64,000 nt of DNA. Source: Cryptomeria japonica. Taxonomy: Eukaryota; Streptophyta; Pinopsida; Cupressales; Cupressaceae. Each line of letters starts with the position of its first letter. The stretch's first letter is position 1. The notes beneath the pieces were generated by a model. It did not search any database and was not told the origin of the DNA. It worked only from the letters and a program-made list of their open reading frames with translations. Location: NCBI RefSeq assembly GCF_030272615.1, contig NC_081414.1, positions 819,092,396 to 819,156,395 of the forward strand, in the 5' to 3' direction. A program made the translations under genes and the position numbers. This document shows, in pieces, positions 21,470-34,413 of the stretch.

Positions 21470-24400
21470 ATGGGGACTAGTAGTCATCAAAAGTCTAAAT
21501 GCAAAAGAAATCTTTCAAATGACAAAATTGAAGTGTATAGAGAAAGAGATAGAGAAGGTCATAGGAGGAGAAGACAAGGTATGTTAAATATTGCTAATGT
21601 TACTTCAAGTGAAGAGGAAATTGAATTTGAAAATGTTAAACAAGTTATTGAAAATAAAAATGTAGATTTTGAAAGTGAAAATGTTGAACATGTTGAAAAT
21701 GATAACAAAAATGCTCAACATGATGTGAGAATGGAAAGTGAAAATTTGGGAGTTGACAATGAAGGTGTCCATAATTTTGGTGTAAATATGAAATTTTTTG
21801 ACATTGGAGGTGAAAATGAAGAAAATTTCGACATAGGAGGTGAACATGTGGAAAATTTTGAAATTAGAGGTGAAAATGTGGAAAAATTTGACATTGAAGG
21901 TGGAATTGCTCAACCAAGTGAACAATATGTAGCACCTAATTACTTCAGAAATGAACACTCTCATGGATGAAAGACAAATTCCAAATCCAAGACCTTCAAG
22001 AACCCCAAAATGGTTACTTGAAATTGATGAGAACATTATTGTGAATCTTGAAGGCAAGATGTCAACAAGAACCGTTCGTTTGTGGGCTACACAAATTTTT
22101 GACCAAAATTTTAGCAATAAGACATTGACCGAGCAATACCAACTTTTTGTTCAATTGATAAAGATGATAAAGATGAGACCATTGCTAAACAAATTGAAGA
22201 TTTGTATGAACAAGAAGATGGAGAGAAATTCTATTATTGCCAAAAATCTATTTGATGCTCTCAATTCTATTGGAAAGAATACCAAGGAAGAGATAAGAGA
22301 GCCGCTCGAAGAGTGATTACAACCTCCTTAGTAAGCCATCAATTGAGGAAGGCTTGTCAAATGAGACAAACTTGTGTTGATTTGAACATAAACCGTAAAA
22401 TTTTGGATAGAGCACTTGCATGAAGACAAAGACTTGACTATCCACTTCAACATGATACATGGGCTTTTGGTGGGAGGCTTCTACATGTTGATAGAAAGTT
22501 GAGTGACAATGTGAAGGAGGAGATTAAACAATTTTGGCACTCTAATTATAGAGTATCACCCAATGTAAAGGATGTTTTGAAATTAAGAATCAGCAACCAA
22601 GACCACACACCACATCCCAAATATTTCTTGGAATCAAGCCAAACAATGTTGTACAATTTTTTTTGTGAATTACATCCAACTTTGCAAATATCACAAAGGG
22701 CCTTTGAATCTTTGAAGCCATTTTATTGTGTACCTCTTAAGATTCATAATACTTGTTGTTGTAAGTACCATGTGGAGTTTTCAATGTACCATGAACTTTT
22801 ATGCCATATTCACTCTATGATGCATACTAATGAGATGTTGTAGGAGTGTGGTGCAATGTTATTTCCGAGATCATCAAGAGACTTGCGGGATCTATTTTTA
22901 TGCCCTAGAGATGATGGCTTCTATTTCTATAGAAATGATTGTTTTAATGAGAAGTTCTCACAATGTGGTGAGTTGTCAAAGTTTGTTTCATGTTTTCATG
23001 AGGGAAAGAAACATGAGTTTGGAAAGAATTATGTTGAGAAAAAAATATATGAGATAGTGAAATATACTTTGAAGAGTGGAGGTGAAGGTTCTAGATGCGA
23101 ATTAGTCTCAAGAGAAGTGAGTGTTGCTGATTTTATTTTGGATTTTAAGGAAAATATTTTCTACAAGTATGTAAGGCACACCCATAGGTCTCAGTGGTTG
23201 GATCAATAGTTCAGGATGTGTAAATCTCTTTCTCGATTCACACTATTGTATCAGTGGTTGAATTTGAAGAGAACTATACATTGCAACCATAAAATGAGGT
23301 ATAGTCTCAATACTACAATTCAATCCAGATTGCTATTTTTGTTCACATTACATATAGACATGCTCCTGATAGTACAAAAGAGGACATGAAGATAATCATG
23401 GAGTATCATTTTTATATGAGTGATGATAGATCACACTCCTCCGAGTATGCGCAACATTCTTTCGAGAATTTTTTTGAGTTCTTGCATGAGAAAGATATTG
23501 CAATTGATCGACATTTCATATGGACAGATAACTATACGAGTCAATTCAAGAATGCCCATATATTTTATTGGTTGAGTAGAATGCATGTAGAGAGGCGTAT
23601 ACCTCATATTTGGTATTTTTTTTAGGCAGGGCATGAGAAGGGGGAGCATGATGGAGCAAGTGCATGTTTGAAGAGAGCTCTAGTTAAGGAGAAATTGAGG
23701 ATTTTAGGTACAAATTTCTCTCATGCACGTTGTATTGTTGATTGGTGTAGTTCAACATTGTCACATGGAGGTACTCTTGATTCAACAGTGACTAGATTCT
23801 TTTGGTTGGTTGAGGAGGGCACAGTGGGAGACAGATTGGATTATCAAACAATTAAAGATTCTTCAAAGATGCATTCATTTCTCAACTCAGATGCAAGTAC
23901 ATGGACCATTTGGACATGAGCATTGGCTTGTTTTTGTCATAGTTGTGTTCAGTATGATTGGGATCAGTGCAAGAAGTGAGTGGGTTGATACGTGGGTTCC
24001 ATAATATCTAACTCCTTTATCTCAAACAATATCCTTGTCAAACGATGACATGGAAAGTTCACTTGAGTATGACCATCTATCAAATCTTGTACAACCAAGA
24101 CATGGTTTTGCAGTTATTGCACCACAAGGGAATGAAGAGAGATCAGAATATTGGTTGGCACGGTGTGTACAGGGAAAACAGAAGCTAACACAACTAGTGA
24201 CAGATGATGATGGGTTCACATATCCTACAAGTTTAGTTGTTGTTGTGGGAACTTGGTTGCGAACATACATGATTAGAAAGAATGGCATACCTACATTTGA
24301 AGAGTTTCAGAGACAAAAAACCATTCTCATGTATTCACACCTTATTATAGCTACAAATGTCAAGTTGTTGAAGCATCAAGAAAAACCGAAGACCAAAGAG

Positions 24401-24484
24401 ATATGGACATTGACTACTATTGATCATGAAGCAATACTAGATACTCTTAAGCAAAGAGATGACCCTTCAGGCACCCTTGAGTAG
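21470..24484 (+). pseudogene. Transposase-like gene 2, copy C (best preserved)
   Basis: A run of ORFs in changing frames. The N-terminal part (ATG 21470 to 21970) is basic, then acidic, with a repeated GGENVENFDI-type motif. At 21951-22316 is a PKWLLE...LWATQIFD segment. At 22499-22843 is a domain ending in a Cys/His cluster (CCCKYH, about 22751-22768). At 22856-23209 is FLCPRDDGFYF with further Cys. At 23386-23625 is WTDNYTSQFKN. At 23626-23919 is HEKGEHDGASACLKRAL, and the C-terminal part is at 24035-24484. The D...QFKN and H-x-K-G-x-x-D-G-x...K blocks resemble, from memory, motif pairs in DDE-type transposon proteins of other eukaryotes. I cannot name the superfamily. At least four frame changes and several stops make it inactive. 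It recurs at 1-895 and 30926-31186. Confidence 0.6.
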
Positions 24485-25916
24485 TAGGTCTTTAATGGTG
24501 TCTTATTTTTTTAATCATGCATTTCATTTCAAACAATGATCATAAAACCTTAATGTTCAACTTTGTTAAGTGTATATTCAGGATGTGTTCAAAATGTAGG
24601 TCTATTGATGAACATTTTTTTTTGCAATACGGTTTTTGCATGCACATAGCGGGTACACTTGATATAATTTGAAGGGACGTATTTTGCAACATGACTTATT
24701 ATAATGCATTTGATGAGCATTACAATTTTTGATAATAGACAACACTATTTGACAATTTTTGATGATATAATTATCGCAGAACCTTTATGCTCATGCAGGT
24801 CTTTTTGATGATATACAACACTATTAAATTATGATTTTTGTGTCAACATAGTGGGTTCACTCGAAATAATTTGAAGGGACATATTTTTACGGTATATAAT
24901 CCCACCTTTTCATTTATTATCATGCATTTTAGTTGAAGTGATTATCATAAAGCCTTTATGTTCATGCATGCATTTTATGTGTAGACTAACAATTCTTAAA
25001 AATATAGGTTCATGCTAGATCATTCACTGTTGACTAGTTTACTCTTGGTGATGGTACACATTCCTTGGGGTTAACAATATTTAGCTACTTTTTAAGTTTT
25101 CTTTTCAAGAACTACAAAAATTTACAGCCAAACACAACATTGTATGCTTTGTGTGCATTAACGAGATTAAATTTTGTGTGTAAACACTAAGTCCCTCACT
25201 TTGTCAATGTGATTAAATTTTGTAAACTTTCACACACTATGTCACGCGAATTTATTGTCATTCAAAAATGACAATATATACCATCACCTTCAACCATGCA
25301 GAGAATGTAGTGAGAAATGCAATGAGAAGGGCTTTAATCAACATGTGTCTTTCTTCAAAGTTATGCTTGTAGACTTTGTAGAGAAACTGATAAGTTTCAT
25401 ATTTATACAATCTTGTATGTCTTAAAAATGTTTCAAATGATCTATTTATAATTTGACAAAATAATTTGTATTAAGTGTTATAATTTATTTCTTGTAGCAT
25501 ATTCATTCCGCATAAAAAGGTTGCTTATTTTGGTCTTCATTTATATGCAGGTATTGCTCTACGTAAGCTTTTCTCTTAGGACATGAGGATGTTTGATGCA
25601 AATGAAGTGGGATGTTGTATTTGTATATGGATGTGAATTTATGTAACTTTGTTATGATGATATACGATGTCCGTGAGCAAACTGGTTTAGTTATATTGAT
25701 GATATACAATGTATCTGTACATGAGTGCATTGGTGTAGTTGTATTGATGATGATGAAAAATCATGTTTGCATATTCGTTCATGGATGTCACATGAAAGTG
25801 TAATGGTAATTATGTGTATACAATACATGGAAATATTGATGATCATTATGTGTCTACAGTGTAAGACTTGTTTATCTATATTTTTTCATTGAATGAGTCT
25901 GATGTTTTTTTCTTCT
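24485..25916. other. 3' flank of gene 2 in copy C, no gene seen
   Basis: AT-rich, no coding signal. A block at about 25650-25760 with repeated TTGATGATATACAATGTAT words corresponds to 31795-31900 in copy A. This shows that the two copies share sequence well beyond the gene-2 stop. Confidence 0.5.
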
Positions 25917-27790
25917 ACTGAAAAAATGCTGCCCTAATAAAATCATAGGGAATCTTGAAAAATACAGATAGGCTTTGTAGGGACCCCTCTCGTGGCCCCA
26001 TAGGTTCAAACCGATCATTCACAGGTGCCTTGGATTCTGAGTTAGGGCTCGTCAAAGTTTGACAATTTTTAGCATGTAGGGGGCTCAAGGGACTACGTCG
26101 GTAGGGTATGACCCCGAGCGCTCGACCGAGTGGGGGGGGGAATAGGAGCATGAATAGGGTAATAATTCCTAACTAGACATGTCATAACCGACGGTTCATG
26201 ATCACGATGAGAAAAATGAGAAATTGGCCACGCGAGAACATTTGATTCAATGAGACTAACGATTTTTCACCAACTGAAAAATGTTTCCCTAATAAAACCA
26301 GAGGGAATCTTGAAAAACCAAGATAGGATTTTGTAGGGACCTCTCTCGTGGCCCTGTAGGTTCAAAAAGATCATTCACAGGTGCCACAGATTTTGAGTTA
26401 GGGCCCATCAAAGTATGAAATTTTTTAGCACTTAGGGCGCTCAAGGGATGACGTTGGTAGGATATGACCCCGAGTGTTCGACCATGTGGGGGGGTAAAAT
26501 AGGAGCATGTATAGGGTAATAATTCCTAAATGGACATGTTTGAACTGAAGGTTCATGATCACAATGAGAAAAATGAGAAATTGGCCACGCGACAACATTT
26601 GCTTTAATGAGACTAACGATTTTTTTGCCAACTGAAAAAGTGTTGCCATAATAAAACCATAGGGAATCTTGAAAAAATGAGATATCCTTTTGTAGGGACC
26701 CCTCTCTTGGCCTCGTAAGTTCAAATGAATCGCTCGCAGGTGCCACAGATTCCAAGTTAGGGCCCGTCAAAGTTTGGCAATTTTTAGCACTTAGGGTGCT
26801 CAAGGGACTTTGCTAGTAGGGTATGACCCTGAGCATTCAACCAAGTGGGGGAGGGAATAGGAGCATGCATAGGGTAAGAATGCCTAATTGGACATATCAG
26901 AACCGATGGTTCATGATCACGATGAGCAGAACAAGAAATTGGCCACACGATAACATTTGATTGAATGAGACTAATGATTTTTTTGCCAACTGAAAAAATG
27001 TTGCCCTAATAAAACTGTAGGGAATATTGAAAAATTGAGATAGGATTTTGTAGGGAACCGTCTCATGGCCTCGTAGATTCAAATGGATCATTCGTAGGTG
27101 CCACAGATTCTGAGTTAGGTCCCATCAAAGTTTGATAATTTTTAGTACTTAGGGTGCTCAAGGGACAACATCGGTAGGGTATGACCCCGAGCATTCGACC
27201 GAGTGGGGCGGGGGGTGGGAATAGGAGCATGCATAGGGTAAGAATGCCTAATTGGACATGTTGGAACTGATGATTCATGATCACGATGAGCAGAATGAGA
27301 AATTGGCCACACGACAACATTTGAGTGAATGAGACTGATGATTTTTTTGCCAACTGAAAAAATGCTGCCCTAATAAAACCGTAGGGAATCTTAAAAAATC
27401 AAGATACAATTTTGTAGGGACCCCTCTCATGGCCCCGTAGGTTCAAATAGATCATTCACAAGTGCCATAGATTTTGAGTTAGGGTTTGTCAAAGTTTGAC
27501 AATTTTTAGCAATTAGGGTGCTCAAGGGACGACGTCGGTAGGGTATGATTCTGAGCACTCGAACAAGTGGGGTGAGGGGAAATAGGAGCATGCATAGGGT
27601 AAGAATGCCTAACTGGACATTGCGGAACCGACGGTTTGTGATCACGATGAGAAAAACAAGAAATTGGCCACATGACAACATTTGGTTGAATGAGACTGGC
27701 GATTTTTTCACCAATTGAAAAAATTCAGCCCTAATAAAACTATAGGGAATATTGAAAATCCGAGATGAATCATTTTGACACATGAATCCC
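25917..27790. repeat. ~358-bp satellite array, five copies plus partial (Sat-1)
   Basis: The anchor AGGGAATCTTGAAAAA or a variant recurs at about 25948, 26303, 26662, 27019, 27383 and 27744 (spacing 355-364 bp). Every unit carries GTAGGGACCCCTCTCRTGGCC, TCAAAGTTTGACAATTTTTAGC and TAGGAGCATGCATAGGGTAA-like blocks. Minus-strand ORFs of 60-120 residues recur once per unit and are satellite products. Confidence 0.93.
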
Positions 27791-28395
27791 CCATTGACAA
27801 CCTTTTACAACTTTTGAGCAATCTTGAGCAATTTTTCCAATATGAGTAACCTATGACTAGACATAACAAATCTTGGTCTAGATGACCTTATTACATAAAA
27901 AATGATTATATTTCACCTTATTTACATTGAGAATCCATCAAAACATTTGTCTTCCAAATTTGACCTTGTGGAGGCTTGATGAGCAAGGAGGTCATTAAAT
28001 TTGGTGAAGTTGCCAAAGGCAACCAAATTTAATACTTACAATTTAGATGAAATGAATTATATATAATTTGAATATTATACAAACAACATTGACGATGAAA
28101 TGAAAATAATTGTATTGTTCATTAAATAACTATTATTAACCATTGTTAATTATTGGATTGAAGATTAAAGTTTAAAATTATAATGCCATGCACACATGAG
28201 CAACAATTTATATGATCAAATATCAACTTTTGTATATATGAAAATGTCAAATGATTACAAGTGTATGTCCATACACAAATATGACATAAACGCCAACTCA
28301 AACAAAATGTATGTCTATATACATGAATGTATGCTCATATATAAAATATACATGCCAACTAGACATGTTAGCATCCCAAAACTATCTATAACATC
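27791..28395. other. Spacer between satellite and gene 1, copy A
   Basis: The block GGTGAAGTTGCCAAAGGCAACC at about 28002-28023 (one base longer in part than the quoted core) and the following TTTAATACTTA match 34145-34180 beside copy B. The spacer therefore belongs to the repeated unit. No gene seen. Confidence 0.55.
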
Positions 28396-30304
28396 CTAAA
28401 CTATTGATGGATCATCAAAATTGATCATCTTTGTTGCATTGCTCGGCTCTGAAGGATCCTGCACAAGAAAAAATAAACCACGATTAAGATTAGTTATATT
28501 ATATAACTCACATTCAAAAAGTTAACATTAAAATGAACTATAATTGAACTATTCTTGTTTACCTCATCTCCACATTTTCTCTTTGGCTTTTGAGGAATTT
28601 GGATGTATGTCTTTGGTAGAGGGGGTATGTTTTCAATATTTTCATACACAACCTACATATGTTCACAAACATGACATTTTTACAAGTTAGCATATAATTA
28701 TCACTGATAATAACAAATTATTTCTACTAAACACAAAATAAAATAAGCACATGTACCTGAGGCATCTCTTCTTCTTCTTCTTTTTCTTCTTCTTCTTCTT
28801 ATTCTTCTTCATCTTCAGGTATAGTGGGTGTAGTCAACAAGGATGTGAAGCCAAGAATTTTCTGTACATATACACAACAAGTATGTGAAACTATCAATCT
28901 ATGTCTAAACATGTATAATAATTATAAGTTATTTAAACTATTCATTCAATCATATTTGCATTCAATTACCTTTCCCTTGTCTCTAGCTACACTATCAGAT
29001 CCCAAATCACACAGCCCCGCACTCGCGCTACTTGTGCCCTACAAGAGTAAAATAAGATATACATGAGTTACTACATAATCTAATTAATGCCAATATAAAT
29101 GATGAGCATGTATGTACAATAAAATACAAACAACAAGGTGCAATAATATATGTACTGCAAAACTATCAAGGCCAAATGAAATGACCATCAAGGTGCCCTC
29201 CTGGATTGGTGTCAACTCCTCCTTTGTCATCAACTATTAAATAAACCATGTAAATAAAGACTAGTACTTTTAAAATATTATCTAGATTATAAATATTAAT
29301 TTAAAATATAGAATGAACTGTGAAAATACAAATCTTACCACTACATCATCAATGTATGATGAAGGTTCCTCCTTGCCTCTAGCATGCGAGGAGTCTCCAG
29401 GGTATCCTCCACTTCTTGTCATAACATCTGGTGCATCATGCATCTCATGCACCTCATAATCTACAGTGTGCATAGGAGGATCAACACATTGTCCAACTGG
29501 ACCCAAGCATAGGTGCCCACAAATAGCACAACTATTGGGAACACAAATGTGTGGAGTCGAGGAGAACGTGTCAGCACCATCGGATGCACTGCTACCATCA
29601 AAAGAAGGCTAAGCTACTACCCCGGCCTGAGAAACCAAAAGGCTACTCAAAGAGTGAATAGCTGATATGGTACGTGATGTTGCCTACTGCAATGGAGGTG
29701 GGGGATTAACAGGAGGAGGGGGGGACTTATGGGCCCTGGACTACTCTGACTACCCCAGGTCTATTTTTGGGCATACCTAAACCCACACCCTGGAAATGTT
29801 GGATGTTAAATTAGTTCACATATTTTCCTAAAACAAACTCAGCATACAATTTTTTGATGAAGTAGAAGGGGACATCAAGATTGTTTTTGGGTGGTTTATG
29901 GAAAACCATCCACCAACGATCCTAAAAGTTTTTCACAATATCATCATTTGTGCACCATTTAATAGAAAGTTTTGTTTTTTGGGGGTCTATGGGTTGACCA
30001 GTGTGGGGATTCACAAACAATGCGATGCTATCGACTTTGGATATCTAGAGATCCTTGATCTCCTTATAGGACAAGCCATCCACATATTGTTCCCTCATAG
30101 AATCTCACCACAAAAGAGCGGAATTGTGCTCCTCAGTGATAGTTTCTATACTCTTTATGATGGACATGAGGGGATCAAAAATTGGTTCAAATTTTGTGCA
30201 ATTAAATCCTGAATTGAGGGGGGGTTTGGCAAAGGAGGGTTTTGTGTAGGAGGGTTTGGTTGTTGTGGTTGTGGTTGATCAATGTTTTTACTGTTATCCC
30301 CCAT
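28396..30304 (-). pseudogene. Gene 1 of the two-gene unit, copy A (six exons, unknown family)
   Basis: Read on the minus strand from ATG 30304. Exon 1 (30304-29339) has a proline-rich start with NPPSIQDLIAQNLNQF. It then has a conserved block (REQYVDGLSY, ISKVDSIALFVNPHTG, SIKWC, WWMVF, NLDVPFYF, KLYAEF) and a C-x4-C-x2-C-x3-C cluster near 29525. Then come exons 29233-29156, 29038-28970, 28861-28757 (Glu-rich), 28652-28563 (basic KPKRKCGDE) and 28458-28396, ending in TAG. Every intron after exon 1 has GT-AG ends and joins in phase 0. Exon 1 contains several stops and at least one frame slip, and exon 4 has one TAA, so this copy is dead. Copy B at 34414-36340 is homologous throughout. The family is not recognised. 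The lysine/arginine-rich tail suggests a nuclear protein. Confidence 0.6.
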
Positions 30305-30660
30305 TTTTAACATAATTGAATGTAAACAATTTAATTTAGTTAACAAATTTGAACAATTTTGTATTTGATTTAAAAAAACTTAGTTTTCATGTAAAAAACA
30401 TATTTTGAATGAAAACACAAATAAACATATTTAAAAAAATGCAAAAATTTGAGTGAAAATGATGAAAAACAATACAAATCCTACCTTTTATTGGACTTTT
30501 TTGTAAATTTGGGTCACAAAATCGGATATCGGGTCCAACCGGATATCAGATTTGCTTGAATTCGCATAGCTTGTGGGTAAAAAATAACCCACGAGCTACA
30601 TAGTCCTCTTTTATTGTCTCAAAGAAATCAGATATCCGATTTTAATAGTTAAATTATTTT
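30305..30660. promoter_or_regulatory. Divergent intergenic region, copy A, left palindromes
   Basis: Holds three near-copies of the AATCGGATATCCGATT word: AATCGGATATCGGG (about 30520-30533), CCGGATATCAGATTT (30539-30553) and AATCAGATATCCGATTTT (30626-30643). They lie upstream of gene 1 on one strand and of gene 2 on the other. Confidence 0.5.
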
Positions 30661-30765
30661 AAAATAACAATATATTATATAATATATTATTATATTATAT
30701 AATATTATATTATATTATATATTATATAATACTAATATATAATTTATTTTTTAATTTAAAATTAC
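30661..30765. repeat. (TA)-rich array in the copy A intergenic region
   Basis: ATATTATATAATATT-type repeats of about 100 bp. They sit exactly where copy C has its GA/minisatellite/CT block and copy B its own TA array. A further palindrome copy, AATTGGATATCTGATTT, follows at about 30773-30789. Confidence 0.8.
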
Positions 30766-30789
30766 CTATAAAAATTGGATATCTGATTT

Positions 30790-31186
30790 GCCTAGGTGTT
30801 TACCATGCCAAGGTGTATTGACACCCAGGCCAAGAAAAAAGTCAACATGGATTTTTGCATTTTTAGGTGAGTGGAAAAGGCTATTTTTTTTACATCACCA
30901 CTTTTTGGTCCCCCATGATCTTGCACTAACCCTCCTACAAGTTCAGTTGTTGTTGCAGGAACTTGGTTGTGAACATACATGATTAGAAAGAATGCCATAC
31001 GTTACATTTGAAGACTACGAGGGACACAAATTCATTCTCATGTATTCACACCTTGTTATAGCTACAAATTTTAAGTTGTTGAAGCATCATGAAAGGCCAA
31101 AGACATGGATAGTTAGTAGTATTGATCATGAAGAAATACTGGATACTCTTAAGCAAAGAAATGACCCTTTAGGCACACTTGAGTAG
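30790..31186 (+). pseudogene. Gene 2, copy A, internally deleted remnant
   Basis: Sequence similar to the 5' flank (30790-30920, shared with 36930-37070 of copy B) passes directly at about 30925 into the last ~260 bp of gene 2. From CCTACAAGTT onward it matches 24225-24484 of copy C: YSHLVIATN, LKHHERPKT, DHEEILDTLKQR, TLE-stop. Nearly 3 kb of coding sequence is missing. The remaining ~65 codons are open to the stop at 31184-31186. Confidence 0.65.
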
Positions 31187-31990
31187 AATATCTAGGTCAT
31201 ACCAATTTACTATAAGGAATGGAATGTATAATGCATTGTTAATACTAACATCCCTATGGATCATTAGATTTATTACATGTGTAGGTTAATTAATTTGTTT
31301 GGTTAATAAACTTATTCTTTTCATGACTTGCAAATGCAAGGATTACAAAAATCATGAACACTTGATTCAACAATGTGTAGATTCAATAGTGTTGATCATG
31401 AAGCATATCTAGCTCATACCAATTGAATGTAAGGAATGGAAGGTACAATGCATTGTTAATATAAATATCCCTATGGTTCATTAGGTTCATTATGCTTAGG
31501 TTAATTAATTTATTTGGTTAATAAACTTATTCCTCTCATGGCTTGGAAATGCAAGGATTACAAAAATCATGGACATACATGACTCAACTACTTTAATACA
31601 AAAATCAAGGACAAATTGGAGTTTATGTTGCTTTCCTTGTTAAATTACTTTTACTTGGTATGCTTTATTTAATACTAATATTTTTATAATATTGCAATGT
31701 AGGTGTCTTTGAGAGTACTAGTGGTTGGAGATGTGTCAGGGAGCATGAATATCATAATCAAATGTATTAGTTTTGTATCTACGATTGCTTGATAGCATTG
31801 ATGTGGTTGTTATATACAATGTATTTGTACATGATGATATTGATGATATATGATGTATTCATATTGATGATACACAATGTATTTAGACATAATATAGTTA
31901 AAGTTATAGATAATATAGTTGTTGGCACCAATTTATGCCCACTTTGTCTTCATTGCAACTTTTCATTGAACGCCTTTAACAATTATTGCA
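31187..31990. other. 3' flank of copy A with an internal direct repeat
   Basis: Two copies of a ~180-bp segment lie at about 31187-31362 and 31404-31590, sharing AATGCATTGTTAATA, ATCCCTATGG and GGTTAATTAATTT. Then comes the ATATACAATGTATTTGTACA block, homologous to 25690-25730. No gene seen. Confidence 0.55.
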
Positions 31991-31994
31991 GGTC

Positions 31995-33930
31995 AACAAA
32001 AAAATCATTTCCCTAGGAAAGCCACTTCGAATATTGAAAATTTGAGATAATCTATTATAGAGGAGCCTCACATGACCCTTTAGGTTCAAATAAGTCATTT
32101 GCAAGTGCCATAGATTTGGATAAATAGCCTATCAAAGTTTGACAATTTTTTGCACTTAGGGTGCTCAAGGGACAATGTTGCTATGGTATGGCACTGAGCG
32201 TTCAATCAAGTTGGGAGGAAAAACAAGAGTATGTCTAGGGTAAAACCACCTAACCTGATATGTTGGAACCAACGGTTCACACCCATGATGAACGGGATGA
32301 GTTATTGGCTCCAATGCAACTTTTCATTGAATGCCTCTAACGATTTTGGTGTCAACAAAAAAAATTGGTGCCCTACAAAAACTACTCTAAATATTTAAAA
32401 TCTAAGATAGCTTATTGTAGAGGAGCATCACATGACCTTGTAGGCTTATATGGATCATTCACAAGTGCCTTGGATTTCGAGAAACAACCTGTCAAAGTTT
32501 GACAATTTTTTTCACTTAGGGTGTTGAAGGGACGGTGTTGCTAGGGTATGATACTAAGTGTTAAACCAAGTTGGGAGGAAAAATAGGAGCATGCCTATGG
32601 TAAAACCACCTATTCAGATGTGTTAGAACCAATGGTTCACACCCATGACAAAAAAAATGAAAAATTGGCTCCGTTGCAACTTTTCATTGAATGCCTCGAA
32701 TGATTTTTGCGTCAACAGAAAAATCGTTTCCCTAAGAAAACTGCTCTGAATCTTGAAAATACGAGACAAGCTATTGTAGAGGGGCCTCATGTGACCTTGT
32801 AGGTTTAGATGAATCATTCACAAGTACCATGAATTCTTAAGGTAAAAGAACCTAACCAGACATGTTGCAACCAACGGTTCATGCCCAAAATGAACAAAAT
32901 GAGAAATTAGCTTCATTGTAACTTTTCATTGAATGTGTTTTGTTTATTTTTGCATCAACAAAAAAATTGTTTCCCTAAGAAAACCACTCTGAATCTTGAA
33001 AATCTAAGACATTCTATTATAGAGGGGCCTCATTCACACATGCCACAAATTCCAAGAAATAGACTATCAAAGTTTGACATTTTTTGCACTTAGGGCGCTC
33101 AAGGGATGACATTACTAGGGTATGGCACTGAGCGTTCAACCGAGTTGGGAAGAAAAAGAGGAGCATTCCTAAAGTAAAACTACCTAACTGGGCATGTTGG
33201 CACTGGCAGATCGCACCCACAATGAATAGAACAAGAAATTGGCTCTATTGAAACTTTTCATTGAATGTCGCTGATGATTTTTGCATCAACAAAAAAATTA
33301 TTTCCCTAGGAAAACTGCTCTAAATCTTGAAAATGTGAGACAAACTATTGTAGAGGCACCTCACATGACCTTGTAGGTTCAGATGGATCATCTTCGATAA
33401 ATATCCTATCAAAGTTTGATAATTTTTTGCACTTAGGGTGCTCAAGGGATGGCATTGCTAGGGTATGGCAGTGAGTGTTCGACCATGTTGGGAGGGAAAA
33501 AGGGAGCATGCCTAGGGTACCACCTAACTGGATATGTTGGCATTAATGATTTTCACCCACAAAAAATAGAATGAGAAATTGGCTCTATTTCAACTTTTCA
33601 TTGAATGTCTCTAATGATTTTTGCGTCAATAGACAAATCAGTGCCCTAAGAAAACTGCTCTAAATCTTGAAAATATGAGACAAGCTATATTAGGGGGGCC
33701 TCACATGACCATGTAGGTTCAAATGGGTCATTCACAAGTGCCATGAATTCCAAGAAATAGCCTGTCACAGTTTGACATTTTTTCACACTTAGGATGCTCA
33801 AGAGACAGTGTTGCTAGGGTATGGCACTAAAGTGTTCAACCGAGTTTGGAGGGAAAACAAGAGCATACCTAAGGTAAAACTTCCTAGCTAGACATGCTAG
33901 CACCAATGATTCATGCCCATGGTGACTTTT
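31995..33930. repeat. Diverged ~340-bp satellite array (Sat-2)
   Basis: Six unit starts (CATCAACAAAAAAAT-like) at about 31998, 32354, 32713, 32955, 33286 and 33624. Each is followed by CCTCACATGACC, GGTTCARATGGRTCATTC, TCAAAGTTTGACA and GCACTTAGGGTGCTCAAGGGA. These blocks match Sat-1 (25917-27790) in the same order and orientation, so the two arrays share ancestry. The 32713-32955 unit is shortened by about 100 bp. Confidence 0.9.
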
Positions 33931-34413
33931 CAAATTTTATAATTATTTGTCCTCTGTCATTACTAAGCATAATTAACCATACTTATTACATCCACATAAA
34001 CAATTAAATTTTTTGGCTCAAATATGTCAAAGTGCATAGGAGGTAGAACATGAAATTAAATCAAACTTTGTTTACTTTTCATTTGTCATTGCTAAGAATC
34101 CATGTTATGATTAATAACAATACCAATATGGTCATTAAATTTGGTGAAGTTGTTGAAGGCAACCAAATTTAATACTTAAGATTTAGATGGAACAATTATA
34201 TTGAATCTCAAGATTATACAAGTAACATGCTATTGTTCATTATTACATTCAAGATTAAAGTTTCAAAAAATGAAGACATGCACATGAGTAACAAATTATA
34301 TCGAAACTCCACTTCTATATATCAAATTGTCAAATAATTACACGTGGATGTCCATATACAAAATATACATGCCAAATAGACATGTATGTATCCCAAAGTG
34401 TCTCTATCATATC
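33931..34413. other. Spacer between satellite and gene 1, copy B
   Basis: Matches 27990-28390 next to copy A in several blocks (GGTGAAGTTG, AAGGCAACCAAATTTAATAC, TAGACATGTA). No gene seen. Confidence 0.55.

Noticed and set aside
25915-27783. Recurring minus-strand ORFs of 64-120 residues
   Set aside because: One per satellite unit with the same sequence. Satellite monomers, not genes.
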